The position numbers and the translations under genes were made by a program. From Zingiber officinale (Eukaryota; Streptophyta; Magnoliopsida; Zingiberales; Zingiberaceae): a stretch of DNA of 64,000 nt. The notes beneath the pieces are model-generated. The model saw nothing but the letters and a program-made list of their open reading frames with translations. It was not told the DNA's origin and searched no databases. The DNA lies in contig NC_055992.1 of the NCBI RefSeq assembly GCF_018446385.1, positions 19,562,877-19,626,876 of the forward strand, read 5' to 3'. Below, piece by piece: positions 55,301 through 63,715 of the stretch. Each line of letters starts with the position of its first letter. Position 1 is the first letter of the stretch.

Positions 55301-56299
55301 CACGGGCCGTGCGTCCGGTCGAACATGTAGTTCATGCTGCGCTATACTTGGTGAAATTCCGGGCAGCTCATGTGTCGACCATACGAAGACATCATGATTT
55401 CTTCGGAGGCTTTGGATCAACTCTTCTTTCTGCTTCTCTTCCAGATCGGACGCTATAAAGGTTGTGGCCTCCGATCGGGTTGGGTGAATCTGCACTTCCT
55501 CTTTTTCTTCATAAATTAAAGAGGGTGACTTTTCAGTGATGGCGTTTACCTCGATCCGGGGCGCCTTCCGAGCGGAATTGGCTTCTGCTCGAACCATCTC
55601 GATGTAGCATCGCCGAGCTGCTAGCTGATCTCCTCGTACTTCTCCCACTTTGTCCTCCACGGGGAACTTGATCTTCTGATGGAAGGTTGAGACGACCGCT
55701 CGGAATTCGCTGAGCGCCGGTCGTCCCAGAATGACATTGTAGGACGAGGGAGAGTCGACCACCACAAAATTTGTTGTCCTTGTCCGTCTGAGCGGCTCTT
55801 CTCCCAACGAGGTGGCCAGCCGGATCTGTCCGACCGGCTGAACTTCGTTACTAGTGAACCCATAGAGCGGAGTTGTCATGGGTAACAGCTCGGCTCGATC
55901 AATTTGCAACTGATCGAATGCTTTCCTGAAGATGATGTTGACCGAGCTTCCTGTATCTACAAAAACGCGGTGGATAGTATAATTCGCTATTACCGCTTTG
56001 ATGAGCAGAGCGTCGTCGTGGGGCACTTCAACTCCTTCCAAGTCCCCTGGCCCGAAACTGATTTCCGGTCTGCTCGCCCGTTCTTGGCTGCAGCCAACGG
56101 CATGAATTTGGAGCTGCCGGATGCTCGCCTTTCTAACTCGGTTGGTGTCTCCTCCGGTCGGCCCGCCAGCAATAACGCTAATCTCGCCTCGGGAAGTATT
56201 GCTTCTATTTTCCTCTTCCCGAGCGGTCGGTCGAGACCGTTCTCTGGACGCTCTGCGATCCTCCTGCCTTGGAGAACGACGTCGATCGGGCGTCTGTGG
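52343..56299 (-). CDS. pol: Element B pol: protease - reverse transcriptase - two RNases H - integrase
   Basis: One open frame of about 1318 codons follows the gag stop. The recognisable part from 56041 is 1232 codons. Protease: VFVDTGSSVNIIF. Reverse transcriptase: CIDFRDLNKACPKDFYPLPR, LDAYQGYHQVPL and catalytic YVDD (codons 399-402 counted from 56041). The usual RNase H and then a second one (YVDGSS, NNEAEYEAL, SDSQL, NQAADELAKLA) follow. Integrase has HQGSCGGHPGG .. CLSCQKYH, GMDIVGPF, VSDNGRQF and NGQAEVANRE, with a C-terminal FQVGDLVWKKVKPVG. Oddity: the reverse transcriptase motif MPFGLKN reads MPFRLKN (codon 372, AGA for expected GGA), a change at a very conserved Gly that could impair polymerisation. 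The apparent start at 56041 is a TTG and is not a real start. Confidence 0.92.
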   Translation of the reverse strand, partial: PQTPDRRRSPRQEDRRASRERSRPTAREEENRSNTSRGEISVIAGGPTGGDTNRVRKASIRQLQIHAVGCSQERASRPEISFGPGDLEGVEVPHDDALLIKAVIANYTIHRVFVDTGSSVNIIFRKAFDQLQIDRAELLPMTTPLYGFTSNEVQPVGQIRLATSLGEEPLRRTRTTNFVVVDSPSSYNVILGRPALSEFRAVVSTFHQKIKFPVEDKVGEVRGDQLAARRCYIEMVRAEANSARKAPRIEVNAITEKSPSLIYEEKEEVQIHPTRSEATTFIASDLEEKQKEELIQSLRRNHDVFVWSTHELPGISPSIAQHELHVRPDARPVKQRKRDFSAEQNAIIRAEVEKLLEAGHIREVQFPSWLANVVLVSKPGNKWRVCIDFRDLNKACPKDFYPLPRIDQLVDSTAGCELICMLDAYQGYHQVPLTREDQEKVSFVTADDTYCYNVMPFRLKNAGATYQRLMNKVFREQIGRNLEVYVDDILIKSSRAADLFKDMEETFRTLRKYGVKLNPQKCLFGAKGGRFLGYIVTERGIEANPSKVKALQDMPPPRNTREVQRLTGRITALSRFISKTADRSLPFFKILHKATKFYRDEECDRAFKDLKAFLNSLSILAKPTAGEPLHMYLSSTEHAIGSALVRSSGEELVYFLSHILKDAESRYTGLEKLVFALVLAARRLRPYFLAHTIIVKTNSPLGRVLLNPEASGRLIKWTTELSELDIQYQPRSVIKAQSLADFVTEVQRPEPEAMWRIYVDGSSTRLGSGIGILLLSPQEEKMYLSVRLDYKATNNEAEYEALIAGLQAARHVGAGRVMLHSDSQLAAQQLSGTFEINNARLKLYAEAFEKLKADFREVIVQKIPRAENQAADELAKLASSITPIAIQQPIEKVLLVAHVDRMAGLTIPSDWRTPIIEFLCSGATPSNEYEAQLLRRRAGRFTLIGDQLYKKAFSRPLLKCVSSEDSAYILQEVHQGSCGGHPGGRSLAKKILLAGYFWPTLQADAARTVSTCLSCQKYHNFYHRPADEMKASTVSCPFDQWGMDIVGPFLMTTGQRKFLLVAVDYFSKWVEAEPLAKITEHMVKKFIWQHIICRFGIPRRLVSDNGRQFTGKALEEWCKGYGIEQHFTSVAYPQSNGQAEVANREILRILRTRLDHLGASWPDEVPGVLWAIPTTPKEGTGVTPFHLVYGGEAVIPVEVGVESVRIQSYDDGNAERRNMELDLVNEERTKASVRLMAYRQRMKQNYNRRVIPRSFQVGDLVWKKVKPVGDVGKLEAPWAGPFKVIAKLRSGAYYLEDEDGRQLDRPWSANHLQPYRAG

Positions 56300-57465
56300 C
56301 TATCGCCTATCAACTCGTGTCCGGTCGGCTTCATTAGGTCTCTGTCTCCTGTAGACTGATGGAGACCATCGCCCGGCATTCCGGGGCACGGGATGAGCCA
56401 CGAAGGGAAGACTTCGGCAATCCCTTGTGTTGTGCGTATCTGTCCGGTGGAAGGAGCAGAACATCGGGGTCCATTTCTTCTTCGGCTTGGGTCGGGCGGC
56501 AGATACCTCTTGCACATGAGACCTGGCGTGGGGGGATCGGATTGCTTCGGCCCTTGGTCCTCTAGGCGGTTGATGAGTGGCCTGCTGTTTCCGCTCGGCT
56601 GGAGGAGTCCGCTCGGCTGGAGTTTCCTTTTTCCTTGCCGCTTGTGCTTCTTCCACGTTAATGTATTCGTTCGCCCGGTGTAGCATGTGATCATAGTCTC
56701 GGGGCGGCTTTCGGATGAGCGATCGGAAGAAATCCCCATCCACTAGGCCTTGTGTGAAGGTATTCATCATGGTTTCCGAGGTGGCCGTTGCCGCTGGATG
56801 TAAGCTCGAAGCGACTCACGGGCTTCTTGCTTGATGGCGAACAGGCTCACGCTCGTTTTTTGATAGCGCCAACTGCTTGCAAAATGATGGAGGAAGGCCG
56901 TTCGGAAGTCCTTGAAGCTTGTGATGGATCCGTCCGGCAGCCTCCGGAACCACCGTTGAGCCGATCCCGAGAGAGTGGTGAGAAAAACTCGGCATTTTAC
57001 TCCATCTGTGTACTGATGGAGAGTGGCTGTGTTATCGAACTTACCCAGATGATCATCCGGGTCGGTCGTCCCATTATACTCGCCGATCGTCGGAGGCACG
57101 TAGTGCTTGGGCAGAGGGTCTTGTAGAATGACCTCCGAAAATTGGCGATTGACCCGCTCGGGAGATGCGTCCACTCGGGGGGCTTTCCCTTTTCTGTTGT
57201 CCCGTCTTGGTATTTCATCCGAAGATGATCCCCGTTCTCGATTAGTTGCTACAGCTTCAGGAGTGCGGAAGAGGGCCCGATGGAATGGTACTGTCGCTGG
57301 TGGTGCTTCCGCTCGGCCACCAGACGCTGATGTTGCTTGTTGTTCCGGACGCTCGGCTGTGGCTTTCTGTTTTTGCTCCACAAGCTTGGCGGCCCTTATC
57401 TCGATCAGAGCGTCGAGTTCGTCGTTCGAAAGCGTCACCAGGTGTTGTCGTCCAGCCTCGTCCAT
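56300..57465 (-). pseudogene. gag: Element B gag with frame-shifting deletion
   Basis: It starts at ATG 57465, 25 bp after the primer site (MDEAGRQHLVTLSNDELDAL). The capsid domain (GKFDNTATLHQY, RWFRRLPDGSI, FLHHFASSWRYQ) runs to ESLRAYIQR, where a deletion of about 28 bp shifts the frame near 56795. In the other frame it resumes as TATSETMMNTFTQGLVDGDF, YDHMLHRANEYINVEEAQ, a basic stretch and the variant zinc knuckle CSFHRTDTHNTRDC (CX2HX4HX4C). A TAG at 56300-56302 then ends it, while the same frame continues into protease. Gag would package the element RNA. Confidence 0.88.
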
Positions 57466-57489
57466 TGTTTCCGCTCGGATACAGGAACG

Positions 57490-57507
57490 TTCCCACAGAC
57501 GGCGCCA
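57490..57507 (-). promoter_or_regulatory. Primer binding site of element B
   Basis: The minus strand reads TGGCGCCGTCTGTGGGAA three bases inside the 5' LTR, identical to element A. Confidence 0.88.
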
Positions 57508-57510
57508 AAT

Positions 57511-58277
57511 TGATCCTGTCCGAATCGTCGAACCAAAGGACGTTGGGCACGTGGCGCTCTCCTAATCGCTGACGCAGGCCTCCAAAGCTCCGGCGATCCT
57601 GCACAGAAGTCGGGCCGGGAAGGGGTTCCCGGCGGCGACCCTCCGACGCTCAAGTCAGGTAAGCGGACAGAAAAAGGGTGGCTCCGAAATGTGTAGAATG
57701 CATACCTCCAGCAAAGGAAGAGGCTCTTTATATAGAGCGGTGAGAGAACTAGTGCACGTCCACCGAGGCGTATAAGTGTCCGCAGCTCATACCTCGGTAT
57801 GTACCTGTCAGAGAGCTTACCTGACACCATACTGCTACAGTTCAGTTATGTCTTCGATGGGACAACAGAACACCTTGTTGTCAGACTTAGAGTATGGCCT
57901 AGCCATAGGACTTGACGGCTGTCAGAAGGTGTTCCTATCCTTCAACCACCGCCCGGCCGCGACGTCCGTCCGGCCGACCGGCGTGAATAGCGTCGTCCGG
58001 ATGGCCTTAATTTCCCGCGCCAGCCGGGCGGCGCGCCCATTATGTCATGCCCTCTCTTAGCCCTTCCGCTCGGCAATTTACTACTTCATTGAGCGTCGGA
58101 ACCCCGACTCCTGTCAGGGCGTCTTTCACTATCAGACGTGTACTGGCAGGCCGATCGGCGTGCCCTTTTTCCATGCGTCCGGTCGGCTCACCTTTCTTCG
58201 ACGGACCACCTGGCCCTTTGACCTCCACGTGGTCTTGACCCCTCGTTAGGGGGTCCCGGGCTCTTACCACCGGATCA
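57511..58277 (-). repeat. 5' LTR of element B
   Basis: 767 bp, plus-strand ends TGATCCTGTCCG and CCACCGGATCA. A TATATAGAGC-like box near 57730-57740 (minus CTATATAAAG) fits an LTR core promoter. Confidence 0.93.
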
Positions 58278-58333
58278 CTTGGTAATCACATAACCAATGT
58301 TATATATGATAACTTGAACCAAACGCATCCTTA

Positions 58334-58930
58334 GAGTTATGGTTGAGTCCTCAATGTTTGACATAGATGATAAACGTATGATATTCTATTTGAATCGGAC
58401 AAGGGTCGTCAGCCAAAGTTCTATCATACGCTCAGTGACAGATCCATGAATTTAAGCATGGAAAAATAATTTTTACATAAAACAAGGGACGGTATCCTCT
58501 ATCTCTATTAGTGAAACCCCATAATACTAAGGGTTCCACCACCAATAAAAAAAGCGACCGTCGATATCATCTCTCTACTGAATCCACCCTTACATACGTT
58601 TATCATCTATGCTCCTGTTGAACATCTTTGAATACGGTTTCATATTTTTTTATTAGAACTATGATGAGATTTTCTTTAGTTTTTAAAATATTTTTCATAT
58701 AAAAATTTACTATTCTATTCCCAATTAAAAAAAACTTTCTTAAAAAGTTCAAGTCTTATCATTAATTATTTACTTATTCCACCCACGTCATTAATTCTAA
58801 GAAAAAAAACCACTTTAAATTATCACTACTATTTTTAAACTTAAAACCACTTTTTGATTTCACAAATCTCCGGTGCTTATGCTATTTTCCATGTCATTTC
58901 AACTTTTATCCCAGAAAACTAAATTTAAAT
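58334..58930. other. AT-rich spacer
   Basis: No gene supported. It includes short A-runs and a segment (TGATAAACGTATGA / TACGTTTATCATC) that is inverted over about 240 bp (58370 and 58597-58608). Confidence 0.4.
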
Positions 58931-58931
58931 G

Positions 58932-59993
58932 GTGTTTAGTTCTTTCATATAAATCGGAATAGGAATAAATATCATAATATTATAAAATGAAAATGGCTAT
59001 GAGCTTAGTATAATTCTTATAAATAATATTTGGTTAGTTGAATATTTTCAATCGGAATGAACTTAAATTTTCTTTTTTATCCTTGGAGAAAAAATTAAAT
59101 GGGAGAGAAAGTTGAATGTAAGAGAAACATATGACGAGAGAGAATGATGAGAGAGAAAGTATGATGAAAGAGAAAGTGTGATGGAAAAAAAATGAAGAGA
59201 GGAAAAATATGACGAGAGAAAATGAGGAGAGAGTACATGATAGGAGAGATTAAGAAAAAAAAAAAGTATGATAAGAGAGAAAGTATGCGGAGAGAGAGAG
59301 AGTGATGGGAAAAAAATGAAGAGAGAGAAAGCATGAAGAGAGAAAATGAAAGATTGAGGAGAAAGAAAGTATGATGAGAGAAAATGAAAGATTGAGGAGA
59401 AAGAAAGTATGATAAAAGAGAAAGTGAGTTGATAGAGAGAGTGATGAGAAAGATGAAGAGAGAGAAAGTGTGATGAGAAAAAAAAAGAGATTGAGGAGAG
59501 AGAAAGTGTGATTAGAGAAATTGAGGAGAGAGAATGTGATGGGAGAGAATGAAGAAAAATGATGAAAAATTGAGAAGAGAGTGGGTAATGGGAGAGAAAG
59601 TGTGATGAAAGAGAATGAAAAGAGAGAAAATGAGGAGAGAGTGTGTGTGATGAGAGAATATAGAGAGAAAATGATAAAGAATGTGTGATGAGAGTGAATG
59701 AGGAGAGAGAAAGTATGATAATAGAATAAGGAGAGAGAAAATATGATGAAAGAGAACAAGGAGAGAAAGTGTAAACTGAAAAAAAATTGAAAAAATATAC
59801 TAAGGATATTTTTATCCAAAATTTAATTCACATTTCTATTCCATCAAAATCCAATGAAAGGGATGAATTTCATCCATCCTCATATTTTTAAATTTCATTC
59901 TAAAATCTTGATTCCATTTCCATAAATCAAATATAAAATTTAAAAATGAATTCATTCATTCATTCTTAAACTCCTAAATCAAAATGTCACCTT
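58932..59993. mobile_element. Possible MITE-like element with GA-rich interior
   Basis: The left part GGTGTTTAGTTCTTTCATAT and the right part ending CTAAATCAAAATGTCACC form a weak inverted pair of the kind seen at ends of plant MITEs. The middle (59095-59790) is a purine-rich low-complexity tract of AGAGAGAAAGTATGATGAGA-like units. The 189-codon minus frame (Ser/Phe/Leu only) is a by-product. No clear target duplication. Confidence 0.35.
59095..59790. repeat. GA-rich degenerate repeat tract
   Basis: About 700 bp of GAGAGAAAGTGTGATGAGAG-like units, strongly purine-biased on the + strand and without a fixed period. Confidence 0.85.
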
Positions 59994-60776
59994 AACCTTC
60001 CTCCTGCGCTGGCTGGGAGAGAAGTGCATGCAGCTTCTCCCAGCAGATAGTTCATGCATTCAACAACAACTATAACTAAAAGCGCTGAATATTATGTTAA
60101 ATAGCAAATGGTGCCCCTACTTGTAATTTAATATACCATTGACTTGCAAACAAACAACAATCGACCTTTTCATCTCCCTCCCCACTTTCCACTTTTTATC
60201 AGTCAGTGATGAGCCCAATTAAAGTCCTTCACGATCGACTCACCACGTCGTAGTTTTTTAATTGCAATGGAACAGACATTTAAATGCTCGACTAATTCGA
60301 TCAAAATATTTAAATCGTTTTTAACTGGATTTGCTGATCTGGTCGAGATTGAAAAATGTGGGCACTGTGAAGGAGTGGACAGAATTAAGTCCAGGATTAG
60401 GCGATGTGGTTGGGGACGGGAGAGGGGGGGAGTTGTGGAGGAGTCCCTCCTCTCTGTCCTTTGCTATTGTTCCTCCGCCAATCTCCCCCCACCTTCCTTC
60501 ACTCTACACCTCTCTTGCGTCGTTACGCCCACCTAATTTTCCTCTATTTTTAGGACTCACAAAACTCGTTTGTGTGAGAGAGGCGAGTGATGGTTGAGTG
60601 CCTTCTCTTTTATTAGCAACGCTATTCTACTCCCCCTTATAAATATACACATCCAGTGGGTTGCTCTCTGTCCACAACCTTTTCTTGAATTTTCTGGTTT
60701 AGTGCTTACCACCTTCTTTTCCATTCACTCACTCTCTCTCTCTCTGTTTCTACACCGCTACCGGTGCTTAATTGAC
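59994..60776 (+). promoter_or_regulatory. Upstream region and 5' UTR of the ZAT5-like gene
   Basis: A TATA box TATAAATA lies at 60638-60645, about 135 bp before the ATG. It is followed by a CT-rich leader with a (TC)n run (60731-60745). A short hairpin, GCTGGGAGAGAAG facing CTTCTCCCAGC, is at 60010-60043. The Met at 60594 lies upstream of the TATA box and is unlikely to be used. Confidence 0.6.
60638..60645 (+). promoter_or_regulatory. TATA box of the ZAT5-like gene
   Basis: TATAAATA in CCCTTATAAATATACAC, the best core promoter candidate before the coding region. It would start transcription around 60670. Confidence 0.65.
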
Positions 60777-61583
60777 ATGGAATTAGCGGTAGAGGAAGGC
60801 AACAGCAGCGCCAGCGGCAGCATTGATGACGTTGAGTTCGCGCACGCCGTCATCAATAAGCGCAAGCGCACCAAGCGCCACCGCACGCAGCACCCGCCGC
60901 CGCCGCCGCCGGTGGCTGATTCCTCCTCTGCCTCCTCGGCCGAGACGGTATCCGGAACGATTACGGAGGAAGAGGAGGATATGGCCAATTGCCTCATCCT
61001 CCTCGCGCAAGGCCGTGCCTTTTCGGAGCCGGAGAAGCGGAGGAGGGATGAGAAGTTTGCCGGAAGGAGGCTCGCGGGCGGAGCCGGAAAGGCAGCCGGC
61101 GAATTTTTGTACGCGTGCAAGACCTGCAACAAGTGCTTTCCCTCCTTCCAGGCTCTCGGCGGACACCGCACCAGCCACAAGAAGCCTAATTTGGCAGCCA
61201 TCCTAGCGCCGACGCCGGCCGAGGAGAATAAGAGGAAGTTACCGATCGTCCCCGGGGACGACAATTTGCTACAAATTAGCCTGAATTCTTCCTTCTCCGC
61301 AAAGCCTAAGTTGCACGAGTGCGCGATATGCGGGTCGGAGTTTAGTACCGGGCAGGCGCTCGGGGGCCACATGCGGCGCCACCGGCCGATGGCCGTCGCA
61401 GATGTGCACGCCCACGCCTCCGCCAAGAAGGACAAGACCAGCTTCCTCTCTTTCGACCTCAATCTCCCCGCTGCGGCCTACATCGGCGAGGCTCAGAGTC
61501 CTCCTTCACCGTCTACGCTCTCTTCTCCGGATCTGCCTCAGCTCTGGTGGCGAGCTGGCGCCATTACTGAGAAGAAGGAATAA
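60777..61583 (+). CDS. C2H2 zinc-finger transcriptional repressor, ZAT5-like
   Basis: Intronless, 268 residues. The start at ATG 60777 was chosen because the upstream Met lies before the TATA box and the family starts here. Basic nuclear signal KRKRTKRHR (28-36). L-box-like EEEEDMANCLILLAQG (64-79). Two plant-type fingers: C114, C117, H130, H134 and C182, C185, H198, H202, each with the QALGGH helix (125-130 and 193-198). C-terminal EAR/DLN motif FDLNLP (226-231), which in this family recruits TOPLESS-type co-repressors. This order defines the C1-2i group (ZAT5, ZAT10, ZAT12 and others); KRKRTKR next to the start favours the ZAT5 branch. Such proteins act in the nucleus in stress and growth responses. 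The coding sequence is GC-rich, unlike the surrounding DNA, and intact. It is the only convincing host gene in the window. Paralogue assignment would need a tree. Confidence 0.93.
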   Translation: MELAVEEGNSSASGSIDDVEFAHAVINKRKRTKRHRTQHPPPPPPVADSSSASSAETVSGTITEEEEDMANCLILLAQGRAFSEPEKRRRDEKFAGRRLAGGAGKAAGEFLYACKTCNKCFPSFQALGGHRTSHKKPNLAAILAPTPAEENKRKLPIVPGDDNLLQISLNSSFSAKPKLHECAICGSEFSTGQALGGHMRRHRPMAVADVHAHASAKKDKTSFLSFDLNLPAAAYIGEAQSPPSPSTLSSPDLPQLWWRAGAITEKKE

Positions 61584-62495
61584 CGCAAGCTACCACATTG
61601 ATTCTTTTTTTCATTTACTTCGATTTGGGCATACAAATTCGTTGCTTAATTGTATTATGTGAATAACACATTCTTCTCTTAGCTTCCTGTCATCGCCGAT
61701 TGATTAATCGATGCAATACATCATGTTTTTCCGATATCTGTTGAGTCACGAGTGAGGTGAGCATTGCGTTCGCGTAAAGTAATTAGCGATCGTCTCTTAA
61801 AGTGGATTAGGTTCGTCCTCCTCCTCTACAAGACAACTGACAGCAAAAGTTACACACCAGTGGCAATTCTAGCTAACTAGGTTTGCATATCTTATGACGA
61901 CACAGTTAACAACTTCAGTTGAACAACTCATAACACATAATTAGTTAGTTAACAATCAACGATTACCATATGATTGATCAGCTTACCGGCCGATTGAGTT
62001 GTCCAAATTTAAGTGGACTCGAGTCATTTTTCTAGATTTCTTTAATCTGTTAGGGAATTAAGTACACCAAATAAAACACTGGTAGGTGGGGCTGTAGCCT
62101 CGACTTAGATTCTTAATCAGCTCACATGGAGTTCATGTAGAGCTAGCCACTTAATCTATCGCTGCTTCTTCGGCACTTAATGCTTCTGGCCACTGTAACG
62201 CAATGGGTGTGGCTTCACAGCTGTTCTATATAACTACTACCAGTTGCAGTTGCTTAATTGTATAAAATCCCACGGGTTCAGGCCACTACAACTCATCTTT
62301 GGTATAATAAATCAAGGACAGGGAAGCCATGACTCCATCCGTGCCCAGCTAATAATTTACCATCAGAGAGAGTTGAGGCACGTTTAATTTGTAAAGTGAT
62401 CTAGCTAGGAGATAATACTGCGTTGACAAGTTGTATTAACGACGGCCTCTCTCAGTTTTAATTCCTAGAGTCCATCGAGTGAAGATTACATTATG
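61584..62495. other. 3' flank of the ZAT5-like gene and spacer
   Basis: Likely 3' UTR for the first 100-200 bp (ATTGTATTATGTGAATAAC near 61650). No further gene supported. Confidence 0.5.
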
Positions 62496-62535
62496 TGTTG
62501 CTATACCTCTAATTATAATTAGAGGTATAGCAACA
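62496..62535. repeat. Perfect 40-bp palindrome flanked by TTATG direct repeats
   Basis: TGTTGCTATACCTCTAATTA is followed immediately by its exact complement, so 20 bp are mirrored with no spacer. Both sides carry TTATG (62491-62495 and 62536-62540). It looks like a tiny insertion with a 5-bp target duplication. Confidence 0.85.
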
Positions 62536-62969
62536 TTATGATGGTCTAACTCTTTGGTATTAATTAGCTTTCTTATAAAATTTCACACACTATGACTCCT
62601 TAGAATATAAACTTCCTTGGTCCTCTTAAAATTAGATTTAACATAGTTTGTTTAAAACTATTCCCCTCTTAAACTTGGTTATCTTTCATATTCCACCCCA
62701 AGTTGAATCTTGATTTGTTGAAGAGATCAACTCCAAGTGGCTGAATGAATATATCAACAACCTTATCATAAGTTTACACATACACTAGCTCTCATTCTTA
62801 TTCTTCGCATAATTGAATAAAAGTATATGTTAATATATTTGCTCCTTTAATGAGTGATACGGTACGTTGTGAGTGACCCTATAAGTAATGTGAGGTCGAT
62901 AGTCAAGATAATATGATAGTCAAAATCAATGTAAGATGGCAGTCAAGGTATACATAGTGAGACAACCCA
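62536..62969. other. AT-rich spacer
   Basis: No gene or RNA recognised. Part of it (CTCTTAAACTTGGTTATCTTTC, then TTGAAGAGATCAACTCCAAG) recalls retrotransposon pol text of Copia type in eroded form, too weak to call. Confidence 0.35.
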
Positions 62970-63715
62970 CTTCTCAAGGACAGGGTCCCTAGCATACAGC
63001 CAGTCAACCTTAGAGCTGGTCGGATCTTAGGGACTTAGCTCCCCACTCCCTAGGAGCAGGGCTCCAACATACAACCAGTTGGCCCCAGAGCCGATCGGAC
63101 CTTCAGAACTCAGCTCCTCACTTCTTAGGAGCAAGACCCCCAGCATATAGTCAGTTGGCCTCAGAGTCAGTCAGACCTTCGGGACTTAGCTCCCAACTCC
63201 TTTGGAGTAGGATCACAACATTTAGTCGATCAACCCCAAAGCAGATCGGACCTTCGAGATAGCTCCCCACTCCTCAAGGACAGGGGCCCTAGCATACAAC
63301 CAGTTGGCTGTAGAATCGGTCGGACTTTCGGGACTCAGCTCTCCACTTAGGGGTAAGATCCCCAGCATACAACCGGTTGGCCCCAGAGTCGATCGGACCT
63401 TCGGGACTTAGCTCCCCACTCCTTAGAGGCAGGGCCCCTAACATACAGCTACTCGACCCTAGAATCGGTCGGACCTTCGGGCCTCAGCTCCCCACTCATG
63501 GGCATGACCCCCAACATTCAACCGGTTGGTCCTAGAACTGGTCAAACTTTCGGGGCTTATATTCCCACTAGTCAGGGGGCAAGACCCCCAGCATACAGCT
63601 GGTTGGCCCCAAAGCCAATCGGACATTCAAAACTTTGCTTCCTACTCTGGGGTAGAGCCCCCAGCATACAACGAGTCTGCCCCAGAGCTGATCGGACCTT
63701 CGGGACTCGACTCTT
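62970..63715 (+). repeat. Tandem array of about 75 bp, roughly ten copies
   Basis: Each unit holds GCAGGGCCCCTAGCATACAA, CCAGTTGGCCCCAGAGTCGA and TCGGACCTTCGGGACTTAGC, then TCCCCACTCC. Copies differ at many positions, so the array is old. Open frames across its right end are by-products. Confidence 0.9.

Larger units (their letters stand above)
47634..58277 (-). mobile_element. Element B: Tat-lineage Ty3/gypsy retrotransposon (10.6 kb)
   Basis: LTRs 57511-58277 (5') and 47634-48401 (3') are flanked by CTTGG (47629-47633 and 58278-58282). Minus orientation: primer site, gag, long pol frame, 64-bp tandem array, antisense gene, polypurine tract. By eye the LTRs differ at about 14 of 767 positions, so it looks younger than element A or C. 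It has a frame-shifting deletion in gag, one stop before protease and a damaged antisense gene, so it is probably not autonomous. Confidence 0.95.
46928..58330. mobile_element. MITE with GTGCGTTTGGTT ends, interrupted by element B
   Basis: The left end GAGTGCGTTTGGTT (46928) and the right end AACCAAACGCATCC (58330) form a terminal inverted repeat and are flanked by TTA (46925-46927 and 58331-58333). That fits a PIF/Harbinger-type MITE. Without element B it is about 750 bp. Its middle (47130-47470) is an extreme A/T run (AAATTTAAAAAT) with (TAA)n near 47455-47472. Reading across the element B target (ATGTGATTACTTGG / TAATCACATAACC) shows a further internal inverted repeat. Confidence 0.8.

Noticed and set aside
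59250..59819. 189-codon minus frame as a protein gene
   Set aside because: It encodes only Ser/Phe/Leu/His strings from a GA-rich low-complexity tract, with no domain.
60010..60043. miRNA precursor hairpin upstream of the ZAT5-like gene
   Set aside because: The stem is only about 11-13 bp, too short for a plant miRNA precursor.
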